Positions 16,637 through 25,884 are shown, counted from the stretch's first letter. The stretch is 64,000 bases of DNA from Saccharopolyspora sp. NFXS83 (GCF_026241095.1 NZ_JAPFGB010000001.1:248001-312000); one strand, 5' to 3'. Made by a program: numbers and translations. The notes: generated by a model from the sequence alone, not told the origin.

Positions 16637-18163
16637 ATGACACGCAAGAGCCCAGGACGGGTCGCATTCGTGGGCTCCGGCCCCGGTGATGCGGGACTGC
16701 TCACCGTTCGGGCGAGATACTTGCTCACCGCAGCTTCGCTGGTGGTGACCGATCCTGATGTGCCCGCCGACGTCGTCGCGCTGGCCGCCGACGGTGCCGA
16801 GGTGCGGCCCGCCGTGGGGGAACCCGCGGAGGTCGCGCAGAACCTGGCCGACGAGGCCGGTACCGGCCGTTCGGTGGTCCGGCTGGTCGCCGGTGACCCG
16901 CTGACGGTGGACGCCGTGGTCCGGGAGGTCCGCGAGGTCGCCCAGACCGGTGCGGCGTTCGACGTGGTGCCCGGTGTCTCGCCGGGCAGCGCGGTGCCCG
17001 CCTACGCGGGTGTCGCGCTCGGCGCCGGTCACACCGAGGTCGACGTGCGCGGCGAGGTGAACTGGGCGGCGCTGGCGACCGCACCGGGTTCGCTGGTGCT
17101 GCACACGACCGGCAGCCACCTCGCCGAGGCCGCTTCGGCGCTGATGGAGCACGGCCTGACCGCGCAGACGCCGGTCGCCGTGACCTCCTCGGGCACCACG
17201 GTCTCGCAGCGCACGATCGACACGACGCTGGCCTCGCTGCCCGCCGACGCGGGTGAGCTGCAGGGCCAGCTGGTGGTGACGATCGGTTCGGTCACCGCGG
17301 AGCGGTCCGGGCTGTCCTGGTGGGAGTCCCGCGCGCTGTACGGCTGGAAGATCCTGGTGCCGCGCACCAAGGAGCAGGCCGGTTCGATGAGCGAGCGGCT
17401 CTGGTCGCACGGCGCCGTCTCGCACGAGGTGCCGACGATCTCGGTGGAGCCGCCGCGCAGTCCCGCGCAGATGGAGCGCGCGGTCAAGGGCCTGGTCGAC
17501 GGCCGCTACCAGTGGGTCGTGTTCACCTCGACCAACGCGGTGCGCGCCGTGTGGGAGAAGTTCCGCGAGTTCGGGCTGGACGCCCGCGCGTTCTCCGGTG
17601 TGAAGATCGCCTGCGTGGGCGAGTCCACCGCGGAGAAGGTGCGCTCGTTCGGCATCACGCCGGAGCTGCTGCCCTCGGGCGACCAGTCCAGCGAGGGCCT
17701 GCTGCAGGACTTCCCGCCGCACGACGACATCCTGGACCCGGTGGACCGGGTGCTGCTGCCGCGGGCGGACATCGCCACCGAGACGCTGGCCGCCGGACTG
17801 CGGGAACGCGGCTGGGAGATCGACGACGTCACGGCCTACCGGACCGTCCGGGCCGCGCCGCCGCCGGCCGAGACCCGCGAGATGATCAAGACCGGCGGGT
17901 TCGACGCGGTGTGCTTCACCTCCTCGTCGACCGTGCGGAACCTGGTCGGCATCGCGGGCAAGCCGCACGCGCGGACCCTGGTGGCCTGCATCGGCCCGAA
18001 CACGGCCGAGACCGCCAAGGAGTTCGGCCTGCGGGTGGACGTGCAGCCGGAACTGGCGCAGGTCCCCGCGCTGGTGGACGCGCTGGCCGAGCACGCGGCC
18101 CGACTGCGCGCCGAGGGCGCGCTGCCGCCGCCGAAGAAGGCGAAGCGGGCGCGCCGCAGCTGA
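16637..18163 (+). CDS. hemD: Fused uroporphyrinogen-III C-methyltransferase-like / uroporphyrinogen-III synthase
   Basis: 508 residues from ATG 16637, chosen because GGGGAG lies 7 nt upstream; the frame also begins at TTG 16619 and ATG 16622. The N-terminal half is CobA/SUMT-like (VAFVGSGPGDAGLLTVRARYL, VVRLVAGDPL). The C-terminal half (about residue 245 on) is uroporphyrinogen-III synthase, with FTSTNAVRAVWEKF and FTSSSTVRNLVG. Such fusions are standard in actinobacteria. The SUMT half diverges around the SAM site and may not methylate. It is the last gene of the rex-hemACD operon. Confidence 0.9.
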   Translation: MTRKSPGRVAFVGSGPGDAGLLTVRARYLLTAASLVVTDPDVPADVVALAADGAEVRPAVGEPAEVAQNLADEAGTGRSVVRLVAGDPLTVDAVVREVREVAQTGAAFDVVPGVSPGSAVPAYAGVALGAGHTEVDVRGEVNWAALATAPGSLVLHTTGSHLAEAASALMEHGLTAQTPVAVTSSGTTVSQRTIDTTLASLPADAGELQGQLVVTIGSVTAERSGLSWWESRALYGWKILVPRTKEQAGSMSERLWSHGAVSHEVPTISVEPPRSPAQMERAVKGLVDGRYQWVVFTSTNAVRAVWEKFREFGLDARAFSGVKIACVGESTAEKVRSFGITPELLPSGDQSSEGLLQDFPPHDDILDPVDRVLLPRADIATETLAAGLRERGWEIDDVTAYRTVRAAPPPAETREMIKTGGFDAVCFTSSSTVRNLVGIAGKPHARTLVACIGPNTAETAKEFGLRVDVQPELAQVPALVDALAEHAARLRAEGALPPPKKAKRARRS

Positions 18164-18217
18164 GCCGAGTGGCCCGGATCTCGTTCACCACGGGGTCCGG
18201 GCCGCTGTCGTTCTCCG

Positions 18218-18237
18218 CCCTGGCAGGCTCACCAGGG
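18218..18237 (+). other. Small inverted repeat after hemD
   Basis: CCCTGG (18218-18223) and CCAGGG (18232-18237) separated by 8 nt; possible terminator element between hemD and hemB. Confidence 0.35.
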
Positions 18238-18245
18238 GGAGGAAA

Positions 18246-18267
18246 CGGACATCCGCGCGGATGTCCG
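18246..18267. promoter_or_regulatory. Perfect 22-bp palindrome between hemD and hemB
   Basis: Arms CGGACATCCGC / GCGGATGTCCG are contiguous with no spacer. It lies 68 nt before the hemB start. It could be an operator or a very tight hairpin; no factor is recognised. Confidence 0.4.
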
Positions 18268-18334
18268 CGTGAAGATCAACCCGAGCGGGTGGCCGCCCGC
18301 GGTCCGCCGCTCATCGCCGCGAGGGAGCTCGCCG

Positions 18335-19324
18335 ATGTACCCGTCGCACCGCCCGCGCAGGCTGCGCCGCACCGCCGCCGTGCGCAGGCTGGTCTCCGAA
18401 ACGAGCCTGGAGCCCCGGCACCTGGTGCTGCCGATGTTCGTGCGGGAGGGCCTGACCGAACCGGTCGAGATCACCTCCATGCCGGGCGTCTTCCACCACA
18501 GCCGCGACTCGCTGCGCCGCGCCGCCTCCGAAGCGGTCGCCGCCGGTGTCGGCGGGCTGATGCTGTTCGGCGTGCCCGCCGAGCACGACCCGACGGGCAC
18601 GGGCGCAGTGGACCCCGACGGCATCCTCAACGCGGGCCTGCGCGACGTGGCCGCCGAGGTCGGGGACGCGACGGTGCTGATGGCCGACACCTGCCTCGAC
18701 GAGTTCACCGACCACGGCCACTGCGGCGTGCTCGACGAGAACGGCGCCGTGGACAACGACCGAACCCTGCAGGTCTACGCCGAGATGGCGGTGGCGCAGG
18801 CCGACGCGGGCGCCCACGTGATCGCGCCGAGCGGGATGATGGACGGCCAGGTCGGCGTGATCCGGGAGTCGCTGGACGTGACCGGATTCGAGGACACCTC
18901 GATCCTCGCCTACTCCGCGAAGTACGCCTCCGCGTTCTTCGGCCCGTTCCGGGAGGCGGTCGACTCGCAGCTGTCCGGCGACCGCAACACCTACCAGCAG
19001 GATCCGGGCAACGGCCGGGAAGGCCTGCGCGAGGCGGACCTGGACCTCGCCGAGGGCGCGGACATGGTGATGGTGAAGCCCGCGATGTCCTACCTGGACG
19101 TGCTGCGGGACGTGGCGAGCCTGTCCGACGTGCCGGTGGCCGCCTACCAGGTGTCCGGCGAGTACTCGATGGTCGAGGCCGCCGTGGCGCGCGGCTGGCT
19201 GGACCGCCGCCGCACCGTGCAGGAGACGTTGACGTCGATCCGCAGGGCCGGCGCGGACATCGTGCTGACCTACTGGGCGACCGAGGCCGCCCAGTGGTAC
19301 CGGGAGAGCTTGGGGATCAGGTGA
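18335..19324 (+). CDS. hemB: Delta-aminolevulinic acid dehydratase (porphobilinogen synthase)
   Basis: 329 residues from ATG 18335, supported by GAGGGAG 7 nt upstream; a GTG at 18269 opens a longer, unlikely N-terminus. Schiff-base lysines are Lys196 ([13 protein letters not shown]) and Lys248 ([12 protein letters not shown]). The metal-site segment is [14 protein letters not shown], keeping two of the three Cys of zinc enzymes and replacing the middle one by Asp. It condenses two ALA molecules to porphobilinogen. The stop overlaps the next GTG. Confidence 0.95.
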   Translation: MYPSHRPRRLRRTAAVRRLVSETSLEPRHLVLPMFVREGLTEPVEITSMPGVFHHSRDSLRRAASEAVAAGVGGLMLFGVPAEHDPTGTGAVDPDGILNAGLRDVAAEVGDATVLMADTCLDEFTDHGHCGVLDENGAVDNDRTLQVYAEMAVAQADAGAHVIAPSGMMDGQVGVIRESLDVTGFEDTSILAYSAKYASAFFGPFREAVDSQLSGDRNTYQQDPGNGREGLREADLDLAEGADMVMVKPAMSYLDVLRDVASLSDVPVAAYQVSGEYSMVEAAVARGWLDRRRTVQETLTSIRRAGADIVLTYWATEAAQWYRESLGIR

Positions 19325-19917
19325 CGGCGCCGCAGCACCCCGACCGCGTCGGCGGTTCGGGTTCCGACCCGGCGGCGGACCGGCCGCCGCTGCCGCGCCT
19401 GCTGAACGTGGCGCGGTGGCTGTGGATCGCCGCCGCGCTGCTCGGCCTGGTGCGGGCCTACGTGCAGCTCAGCGACCGGCGGCAGTTGTCGACCGACTTG
19501 CGGGCGGCGCTGCCGGACTTGTCGCAGACGCAGCTCGACGACGAGATCAACGGGCTGATCACGTTCAACCTGCTGTACCTGTTGGCGTTGCTGGCGCTGT
19601 ACGTCTCGCTGTCCACCCGGATGACGCAGGGCCGGAACTGGGCGCGGGTCGTGCTGACCGTGTTCGGCGGCTTCGGCGCGTTCGGGACGCTGGGCTCGCT
19701 GGTGCTGATGTCCCAGCTGGGGCAGGCGGAGCTGATGCGGCTGACCCAGGTGCGCGTGGAGCCCTCGGACCTGATCTTCGGCGTGCTGGTGACGGCGGTC
19801 GAGGTGACGGCCCTGGTGCTGATGTTCCTGCCGGAGTCGAACCGGTTCTTCCGCGAAGCCAGGCGGCCCCGGCCGCCGCGGTCCTCCGGGACGCCGGGCG
19901 GTTCCTTCGCCCGCTGA
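19321..19917 (+). CDS. Small membrane protein, GRxWARV family, member 1
   Basis: 198 residues from GTG 19321, overlapping the hemB stop (GTGA). It has about four hydrophobic segments: [16 protein letters not shown], a [14 protein letters not shown]-type helix, [21 protein letters not shown] and a final [13 protein letters not shown]. It shares the motif [12 protein letters not shown] with the next three membrane proteins, so they look like tandem duplicates. Function is unknown. Translational coupling to hemB suggests cotranscription with heme genes. Confidence 0.75.
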   Translation: MTAPQHPDRVGGSGSDPAADRPPLPRLLNVARWLWIAAALLGLVRAYVQLSDRRQLSTDLRAALPDLSQTQLDDEINGLITFNLLYLLALLALYVSLSTRMTQGRNWARVVLTVFGGFGAFGTLGSLVLMSQLGQAELMRLTQVRVEPSDLIFGVLVTAVEVTALVLMFLPESNRFFREARRPRPPRSSGTPGGSFAR

Positions 19918-19975
19918 ATCGGCTGTTTCCCCGCGTCCGGACGGTTCGTGGCGGCGGCGGTGGCGCCGCGTGATC

Positions 19976-19988
19976 TAACCTCGATGGT
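19976..19988 (+). promoter_or_regulatory. Leaderless-type promoter (-10 TAACCT)
   Basis: TAACCT (19976-19981) followed by 7 nt and GTG 19989; no Shine-Dalgarno sequence. Confidence 0.45.
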
Positions 19989-20678
19989 GTGACAGCCTCG
20001 CAAGATCCGGAAACCCGCTCGCCGCAACCCGGTTCCGCCGCGGGGGAGCCGCACGGCTCCCGCGACGGCGAGTACCGGCTTCCGGACGCGCAGGTCTCCG
20101 GCGGCAGGCTCACCGGTGCTCCGCGCTCCTCGGCGAGCGCCGAACCGCAGGCCGCGCCACCGCCGGTCCGGACCGGGCCGATCGCGTTCACCGGTTCGCC
20201 CGGGCAGGTGTGGGTCGAGCCGTCGTCCGCGGGGCGCCCCCGCGCGGTGACCATCGCCTGCGCGCTCGGCGTCGCGGACGTGGTGATCGCGTTCGTGATG
20301 CTCGGGGCACGGCTGGTCACCACCGACGACCTGATCGTGCAAGCGATGGGGGAGGCCGACTCGTTCCTGCCGAACGACGGCGACATCAGCGGCGTGTACT
20401 ACGGCGTGACCACCGGGCTGATCGCCCTCTACGCGCTGCTGGCGGCGGTGTGGGGCCTGCTGGTGCTGTTCATGGGGCGCGGCCGGAGCTGGGCTCGGGT
20501 GGCGCTGACCATCGTCGCGTTCGTGTGGGCGGTCTCGACGTTGCTGTCGCTGGTGGGCACTCGCTCGCCCGGCCAGCTGCTGACCTCGCTGGAGGTCGTG
20601 CAGGCGTTGGCCTTGGTGGCGACGATGGTGTGCATGCACGTGGCGTCCACCCGGGACTACTTCAGCGGCCACGGATGA
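19989..20678 (+). CDS. Small membrane protein, GRxWARV family, member 2
   Basis: 229 residues from GTG 19989. An 80-residue polar, Pro/Gly/Ser-rich N-terminus is followed by four hydrophobic segments (VTIACALGVADVVIAFVML, TGLIALYALLAAVWGLLVL, VALTIVAFVWAVSTLLSLV and a final VVQALALVATMVCMHV). The shared motif is GRSWARVALTIV. It is related to the proteins at 19321-19917 and 20755-21417. Function is unknown. Confidence 0.75.
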   Translation: MTASQDPETRSPQPGSAAGEPHGSRDGEYRLPDAQVSGGRLTGAPRSSASAEPQAAPPPVRTGPIAFTGSPGQVWVEPSSAGRPRAVTIACALGVADVVIAFVMLGARLVTTDDLIVQAMGEADSFLPNDGDISGVYYGVTTGLIALYALLAAVWGLLVLFMGRGRSWARVALTIVAFVWAVSTLLSLVGTRSPGQLLTSLEVVQALALVATMVCMHVASTRDYFSGHG

Positions 20679-20718
20679 GTGCCGCGCCTCGCGGAGGGGT
20701 TCGTTTTCCCGGAGCCGG

Positions 20719-20754
20719 TGGACAGCGGTCTTGCCGGATTTCTACTGTTCTGGG
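20719..20754 (+). promoter_or_regulatory. Leaderless promoter: -35 TGGACA, -10 TACTGT
   Basis: TGGACA (20719-20724) and TACTGT (20743-20748) with an 18-nt spacer, then 6 nt to GTG 20755. This is the best -35/-10 pair of the leaderless set. Confidence 0.6.
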
Positions 20755-21417
20755 GTGACGTCACCGCGCGACCCTTGGCAGCAGGGCGGATCGCCGCCGC
20801 CGTACCCGTCAGCCCCGCCACCGGGCGCGACGCCCTGGGGGACCCCGCCCGGCGGGTTCCCGCAGACCGGATATCCGCATTCCCAACGCGATTTCGCGGA
20901 GCCGGCGCGGCCGGTCGCCGTCGAGTGCGCGTTCTGGATCGCGATCGTGGTTCCGCTGCTGGTCACCGTGTTGTACGCGGTGAACTCGATGCTCACGCAG
21001 AGCTTCCTGACCGGCACGGTCGGCTCGGACAGCGGGGATCCGGCGCTCAACCAGGAGGTCGTCGGCCTGATGGCGGGCATCTCCTTCGCGGTCTTCCTGT
21101 TCGTCGTCGTGTTCGAGGTCGTGCTGACCGCGCTGTGGATCACGTTCGGGTTCAAGCTCCGGGCCGGGCGCACCTGGGCGCGGGTGGTGCTCACCGTGTT
21201 CGCCGCGTTCTGGGCGCTGTACTCGGCGGGCGGGCTGATCACCGGTGAGCCGGGGCTGACCGGCGCGCTCGCCGCGGACACCCCGACCCCGGCGGGAATC
21301 GTCGCCCTCGGCTACGCGCAGAGCGCCGTGGGCCTGCTGGCGATGGTGGCGTTCCTGGTGCTCGTGCACCTGCCCGCGTCGAACCGGTACTTCCAGTCGT
21401 CGAGGTTCGCGCGGTGA
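20755..21417 (+). CDS. Small membrane protein, GRxWARV family, member 3
   Basis: 220 residues from GTG 20755, chosen by the leaderless promoter; the frame also opens at ATG 20731. A Pro/Gly-rich N-terminus (PPPYPSAPPPGATPWG) precedes four hydrophobic segments. The motif [19 protein letters not shown] is the family signature. The C-terminus VHLPASNRYFQSSRF resembles [13 protein letters not shown] of member 1, further evidence of duplication. Overlaps the next gene by 4 nt. Confidence 0.75.
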   Translation: MTSPRDPWQQGGSPPPYPSAPPPGATPWGTPPGGFPQTGYPHSQRDFAEPARPVAVECAFWIAIVVPLLVTVLYAVNSMLTQSFLTGTVGSDSGDPALNQEVVGLMAGISFAVFLFVVVFEVVLTALWITFGFKLRAGRTWARVVLTVFAAFWALYSAGGLITGEPGLTGALAADTPTPAGIVALGYAQSAVGLLAMVAFLVLVHLPASNRYFQSSRFAR

Positions 21418-21845
21418 CCGAATCGACCGAACCGCCCCGCTCGTTGCAGGCGGCGATCGGGCTGTGGGCTGCGCTGGCCGCGTTCCTGCTCGTGCAGACG
21501 GTGTTCTCCTGGGCGGACCGGGGCGAGCTGGAGCGCCAGCTCGTCGCCAACCACGTCGCGACCCCCGACCAGGCGGGGGCCGTGACGCTAGACCGGCTGC
21601 TGCTCAACACCGCCCTGGCCGTGGTCTTCGCCACCGGTTACGTCGCGGCGGGGGTGCTGCTCCGCAAGCGCAGGCCGTGGGCCAGGATCGGGGTCTGCGC
21701 GTTATTCGCGGTTCAGCTCGTGATCGTGCTCGGCGGATTCTCGTTCTCCGCGGCCAACCTGATCGTGCTGGTCCTCGGCGGCGCCGCGGCCTGGTTCAGT
21801 TGGACGACGTCCAGTACGAAATGGGTGACCGGCGAGCATGGATGA
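21414..21845 (+). CDS. Small membrane protein, GRxWARV-like family, member 4
   Basis: 143 residues, GTG start overlapping the previous stop. Four hydrophobic segments lie around AAIGLWAALAAFLLVQTVF, LLNTALAVVFATGYVAAGVLL, IGVCALFAVQLVIVLGGF and ANLIVLVLGGAAAWF. RKRRPWARIGV is the degenerate family motif. Codon 97 (21702-21704) is TTA, rare in this genome. Ends overlapping the next gene. Function is unknown. Confidence 0.7.
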   Translation: MTESTEPPRSLQAAIGLWAALAAFLLVQTVFSWADRGELERQLVANHVATPDQAGAVTLDRLLLNTALAVVFATGYVAAGVLLRKRRPWARIGVCALFAVQLVIVLGGFSFSAANLIVLVLGGAAAWFSWTTSSTKWVTGEHG

Positions 21846-22290
21846 AGCCGAGACCGGACCGGTGCTCTACGCCGAGCCCGGCTCGACCTGGTGGCCGGTG
21901 CTGTGGGGTCCCGGTTTCGCGCTGGTCGGGTTGATCGTCGAACTGGTCACGCCGGCGGGCGGGGTGAACCTGGCGGTGTGGATCCTGCTGGCGGGCGTGC
22001 TCGCCGCGGCGGCGGTGCTGTGGGTGTACGCCCGGCGCCGGGCGCTGGCGGTGCGGCTGACGCCGTCGGTGCTGACCGTGGGCCGCGAGGACGTGCGGCT
22101 GGCCCGGATCGCGTCGATCACCGACGTCGGGGCTCCGTTGGGGGCGCGGGTGCTCGGTGGCGGTTTCACCACGCCGAAGGGCACCGGCGAGATCCCGCTG
22201 CGGTTATCCGACGACGAGGTCGTGCTGGCCTGGGCGAAGGACCCGGCGACGCTGATCGATCGGCTCCGCCCCCTGCTGCCGGAGAGCTGA
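21838..22290 (+). CDS. DUF3093-like membrane protein
   Basis: 150 residues from ATG 21838. Two transmembrane helices (WPVLWGPGFALVGLIVELV and a LAVWILLAGVLAAAAVLWVYA-type segment) are followed by a soluble domain with RLARIASITDVG and ILRLSDDEVVLAW-like text, which fits DUF3093 proteins. Codon 123 (22204-22206) is TTA. It overlaps the upstream membrane protein gene by 8 nt, so the two are cotranscribed. Function is unknown. Confidence 0.6.
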   Translation: MDEAETGPVLYAEPGSTWWPVLWGPGFALVGLIVELVTPAGGVNLAVWILLAGVLAAAAVLWVYARRRALAVRLTPSVLTVGREDVRLARIASITDVGAPLGARVLGGGFTTPKGTGEIPLRLSDDEVVLAWAKDPATLIDRLRPLLPES

Positions 22291-22345
22291 TCGTTCCGGG
22301 TGGCCGTGCGACCGGTGCGATCGGGCTGCGTGAGACGCTGCTGCG

Positions 22346-22705
22346 GTGACGTTCCCGGAACCGTGGTCCGCTGACGGGCCGATGCTCAGCGAGAACACCG
22401 CGGACGCGGCCGAACCCCGCGCCGGACTCGCCCAGCCGTGGCGGGCGGTGGTGGCGGCGGCCGAACTCGTGCTCGTCGCGACCCTGGTCGTGCTGGCCTG
22501 GTGGTGCTGGGAGCGGTCGCAGCTCGCCGTCGAGGTGCCCGGCGCGACCGGTGCCCCGATGCGTTCGACGCGGATCTTCGGCGACTGGGCCGCGCTCGGC
22601 ATCGCGGCCCCGACCTTGGCGGCCGTGCTGTTCGTGGACGCCGTCCGCCAGCTGATGCTCGCCTGGGCGGTCCGCCGCACCCCGCGCCGGGAACGCGCCG
22701 CCTGA
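22346..22705 (+). CDS. Small two-helix membrane protein
   Basis: 119 residues from GTG 22346. Two hydrophobic segments: [19 protein letters not shown] and [22 protein letters not shown]. Not recognisable as a known family; it may be a shorter relative of the adjacent membrane proteins. It sits directly ahead of hemL. Confidence 0.6.
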   Translation: MTFPEPWSADGPMLSENTADAAEPRAGLAQPWRAVVAAAELVLVATLVVLAWWCWERSQLAVEVPGATGAPMRSTRIFGDWAALGIAAPTLAAVLFVDAVRQLMLAWAVRRTPRRERAA

Positions 22706-22779
22706 TCGGTCCGCGACGCACCGGCCCGCCGTCCCGAGGGTGGGACCGGTCACGGCGGACGGCCTGTCAGACTGGTGGC

Positions 22780-24117
22780 GTGACAGCCGAAACTCCTGGC
22801 AACACGAGTCCGAACGCCACTGCTCGGTCGGCGGAGCTGTTCGACCGAGCGCTCACCGTGACGCCGGGCGGCGTCAACTCGCCGGTGCGGGCCTTCAAAT
22901 CCGTCGGCGGCACGCCGCGGTTCATGGTCCGCGCGGAGGGCGCCTACCTGTGGGACGCCGACGGCAACGAGTACGTGGACCTCGTCTCGTCCTGGGGCCC
23001 GATGGTCAACGGCCACGCGCACCCGGACGTGGTGAAGGCGGTGCGGGAGGCGGCCGTCGACGGCCTGTCCTTCGGCACGCCGGGGATCGGTGAGATCGAC
23101 CTCGCGGCGGAGATCATCCGCCGGGTGGAGCCGGTGCAGCAGGTCCGGCTGGTCAACTCGGGCACCGAGGCGACGATGAGCGCGGTGCGCCTGGCGCGTG
23201 CCTTCACCGGTCGCACGAAGATCATCAAGTTCGCCGGTTGCTACCACGGCCACGTCGACTCGCTGCTGGCCGGCGCCGGTTCCGGCGTGGTGACGCTGGG
23301 CCTGCCGACGAGCCCCGGAGTGACCGGTGCGCAGGCCGCGGACACCGTGGTGCTGCCCTACAACGACATCGACGCGGTCCGCGCGGCCTTCGCCGAGTTC
23401 GGCGACGAGATCGCCTGCGTGATCACCGAAGCGGCGGCGGGCAACATGGGCGCGGTCGCCCCGCAGCCCGGTTTCAACGCCGCGCTGCGCGAGATCACCC
23501 GCTCCGCCGGGTCGCTGCTGATCATGGACGAGGTGATGACCGGGTTCCGCGTCTCCGCCGCGGGCTGGTTCGGCCTCGACGGCGTCGCCGGGGACCTCTA
23601 CACCTTCGGCAAGGTCATGTCCGGCGGCCTGCCCGCCGCCGCGTTCGGCGGTCGCGCCGACGTGATGGAGCTGCTCGCGCCCTCCGGGCCGGTGTACCAA
23701 GCGGGCACCTTGGCCGGGAACCCGGTCGCGGTCGCGGCCGGGCTCGCGAACCTGCGGGCGGCGGACGCGAACGCCTACGAGGCGCTGGACCGCAACGCGG
23801 CCCGCCTCGGCGACCTGCTCGGTGCCGCGCTGACGGCGGCGGGCGTGCCCCACCAGGTGGCGTTCGCGGGCAACCTGATCAGCGTCTTCTTCACCGAGTC
23901 CCCGGTGACGAACTTCGCGCAGGCGCAGGCCCAGCAGGCGTGGCGCTTCCCGGCGTTCTTCAACGCCTTCCTGGACCGCGGCGTCTACCCGCCGCCGAGC
24001 GCGTTCGAGTCCTGGTTCGTCAACGCGGCGATGGACGAGGCCGCCTTCGAGCGGATCGCGGAGGCGGCGCCGCACGCGGCTCGGGCCGCCGCGGCGGCTG
24101 AGGAGCACACGGCATGA
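22780..24117 (+). CDS. hemL: Glutamate-1-semialdehyde 2,1-aminomutase
   Basis: 445 residues from GTG 22780; CAGACT six nt upstream suggests a leaderless start. Class-III aminotransferase fold: [12 protein letters not shown] at the N-terminus, [25 protein letters not shown], and PLP Lys278 in [11 protein letters not shown]. It converts glutamate-1-semialdehyde to 5-aminolevulinate, completing the C5 route started by HemA. Overlaps the histidine phosphatase gene (ATGA), as in the Rv0524-Rv0525 order. Confidence 0.95.
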   Translation: MTAETPGNTSPNATARSAELFDRALTVTPGGVNSPVRAFKSVGGTPRFMVRAEGAYLWDADGNEYVDLVSSWGPMVNGHAHPDVVKAVREAAVDGLSFGTPGIGEIDLAAEIIRRVEPVQQVRLVNSGTEATMSAVRLARAFTGRTKIIKFAGCYHGHVDSLLAGAGSGVVTLGLPTSPGVTGAQAADTVVLPYNDIDAVRAAFAEFGDEIACVITEAAAGNMGAVAPQPGFNAALREITRSAGSLLIMDEVMTGFRVSAAGWFGLDGVAGDLYTFGKVMSGGLPAAAFGGRADVMELLAPSGPVYQAGTLAGNPVAVAAGLANLRAADANAYEALDRNAARLGDLLGAALTAAGVPHQVAFAGNLISVFFTESPVTNFAQAQAQQAWRFPAFFNAFLDRGVYPPPSAFESWFVNAAMDEAAFERIAEAAPHAARAAAAAEEHTA

Positions 24118-24749
24118 GCGGTGCGAAGACGGTCGTGCACTTCCTGCGGCACGGCGAGGTGTTCAACCCGGACGGGATCCTCTACGGGCGGCTGCCCGGC
24201 TACCGGCTCTCGGATCAGGGCGCGGCGCAGGCGAAGCTCGTCGCCGAGTTCCTGGCGGGCCGGGACGTGCGGCACGTGGTGGCCTCCCCGCTGCAGCGGG
24301 CCCAGGAGACCGCCGCGCCGATCGGTGGCACCTTCGCGCTGGACGTGGCCACCGACGACCGGCTGATCGAGTCCGCGAACAAGTTCGAGGGCCTGCGGGT
24401 GTCGGTGGGCGACGGGGCGCTGCGCTCGCCGCAGCACTGGTCGAAGCTGCGCAACCCGTTCCTGCCGTCCTGGGGCGAGCCGTACGTGGAGATCGCGCAC
24501 CGCATGTTCGCCGCCGCGCAGCGCGCGCGGGCGGCGGCGGAGGGCCACGAGGCGGTCTGCGTGTCCCACCAGCTGCCGATCTGGACGTTGCGCCGGTTCG
24601 TCGAGGGCAAGCGGATGTGGCACGACCCCCGCAGCAGGCAGTGCTCGCTGGCCTCGCTGACCAGCCTGGTCTTCCGGGACGAGCAGCTGGTGCGCGTCGC
24701 CTACGTCGAGCCGGCCGGTGAGACCGACCCGCGGGTGACCGGGGCATGA
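24114..24749 (+). CDS. Histidine phosphatase family protein (phosphoglycerate mutase-like)
   Basis: 211 residues. LRHGEVFNP with His13 is the phospho-acceptor RHG motif. [15 protein letters not shown] supplies the second Arg, and [15 protein letters not shown] the C-terminal catalytic His. Such Rv0525-type enzymes remove phosphate from small molecules; true mutase activity is unlikely to be assignable. It overlaps hemL and the next gene by 4 nt each, forming the hemL-phosphatase-TlpA-like operon seen in actinobacteria. Confidence 0.85.
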   Translation: MSGAKTVVHFLRHGEVFNPDGILYGRLPGYRLSDQGAAQAKLVAEFLAGRDVRHVVASPLQRAQETAAPIGGTFALDVATDDRLIESANKFEGLRVSVGDGALRSPQHWSKLRNPFLPSWGEPYVEIAHRMFAAAQRARAAAEGHEAVCVSHQLPIWTLRRFVEGKRMWHDPRSRQCSLASLTSLVFRDEQLVRVAYVEPAGETDPRVTGA

Positions 24750-25339
24750 GACGGCTGCTGACCAGGGCCGCGCTGTCGGTGGCCGCGCTGAGCCTGATCG
24801 GTGGCTGCGCCACCGCGGGCACGGACGCCGTGGAGCAGGGCAGCGAGTTCACGTTCGTCTCGCCGGGCGGGCAGACCCGCATCTTCTACCCGGAGGCCGA
24901 GCGGCAGCGCCTGACCGGGCTGCACGGCGACAGCCTGCTGGAGGAGGGGAAGCGGATCGGCCTGGAGGACTTCCAGGGCCAGGTCGTGGTCGTGAACCTC
25001 TGGGGATCCTGGTGCGGTCCGTGCCGCGCGGAGGCCGACGATCTGCAGGCCGTCCAGGACAAGGCGGGTCCGCAGGGCGTTCGAGTGCTGGGCATCGATG
25101 TGCGCGACAGCCGTTCGGCGGCGACGGATTTCCACCGGGATCGCGGTTTGACGTACCCGTCGATTTTCGATCCGTCGGGCCGTTCGCTGCTGGCGCTGAA
25201 GAACTATCCGCGAAGCGCGGTGCCGTCCACCATCATTCTGGATCGGCAACATCGGGTGGCCGCTGTTTTCCTCACGGAAATGCTCGAGAGCGAACTGCTT
25301 CCGGAAGTGCAGAAGGTCGCCGCGGAACCCGCGGCATGA
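24746..25339 (+). CDS. TlpA/ResA-like thiol-disulfide lipoprotein
   Basis: 197 residues. Signal sequence with lipobox LIGGC (Cys21), so it is probably a membrane-anchored extracytoplasmic lipoprotein. The thioredoxin active site WGSWCGPC has Cys90 and Cys93, and the cis-Pro region is SAVPSTIILD. In Rv0526-type loci it reduces apocytochrome c thiols using electrons from CcdA. Here ccdA-resB-ccsB follows 1.8 kb downstream, separated by an inserted regulator module. Confidence 0.9.
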   Translation: MRRLLTRAALSVAALSLIGGCATAGTDAVEQGSEFTFVSPGGQTRIFYPEAERQRLTGLHGDSLLEEGKRIGLEDFQGQVVVVNLWGSWCGPCRAEADDLQAVQDKAGPQGVRVLGIDVRDSRSAATDFHRDRGLTYPSIFDPSGRSLLALKNYPRSAVPSTIILDRQHRVAAVFLTEMLESELLPEVQKVAAEPAA

Positions 25340-25445
25340 CGGGTTTCGGGCGTCGAATTCGGCGGGTTCCGCGGTCGCTCGGCCACGGGTTCGCCGAATC
25401 CCGGCGTCCGCCGGGTTCGCGGTGCCGGGCCGGAGGCGGGTACGT

Positions 25446-25472
25446 CGTTCGGCCCACCGGTTGGGCCGAACG
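25446..25472 (+). terminator. Terminator-like hairpin
   Basis: Perfect 11-bp stem CGTTCGGCCCA (25446-25456) / TGGGCCGAACG (25462-25472), loop CCGGT. It lies between the convergent TlpA-like gene and small zinc-finger gene and could serve both. Confidence 0.7.
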
Positions 25473-25536
25473 GTGCTCCGCTGCGATCGTTCGCCGGAGC
25501 GGAGATGCCGCCGTGCGGGTCTGATCGCCGCCGGGA

Positions 25537-25770
25537 TCAGGACGACCGGACGGTCCGGGAGCCGGTCAGTTCCCGCCAGCAGTCCATGCACGTGCCCCGG
25601 CGCACCCACTCGTACTCGGTGCGGCCGTGCAGTTCGGTCGCGGTCGCCTCCACCCCGCAATACGAGGTGACGGGGCACTGCGGGTCGGCTTCCAGCGCAC
25701 TGGCCGCGAAAGCGTGGCGTCCCGCCGGGATCGGCCGCCACACGTAGGTCAGGCCCTGCTGCGGGGGCAT
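25537..25770 (-). CDS. Small putative zinc-finger protein
   Basis: 77 residues. Paired cysteines occur in ADPQCPVTSYCG and RRGTCMDCWREL, with a nearby His in AGRHAF, the pattern of small actinobacterial zinc-finger proteins commonly found next to XRE/DUF5753 regulators. ATG 25770 has GGAG upstream. It is transcribed divergently from the HTH regulator across a 126-nt promoter region. Function is unknown; a role in the HTH/DUF397 module is inferred from position only. Confidence 0.65.
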   Translation of the reverse strand: MPPQQGLTYVWRPIPAGRHAFAASALEADPQCPVTSYCGVEATATELHGRTEYEWVRRGTCMDCWRELTGSRTVRSS

Positions 25771-25884
25771 CGCGTCGACTCCATTCCTCGGGCGTTCGTC
25801 CTGTCTGGGAATGAGACCTCCTCAACACTCGAATGGCAATGCACTTCACCGAATCGAGCGATGGCATGACTTCGGCGGAGGAAA

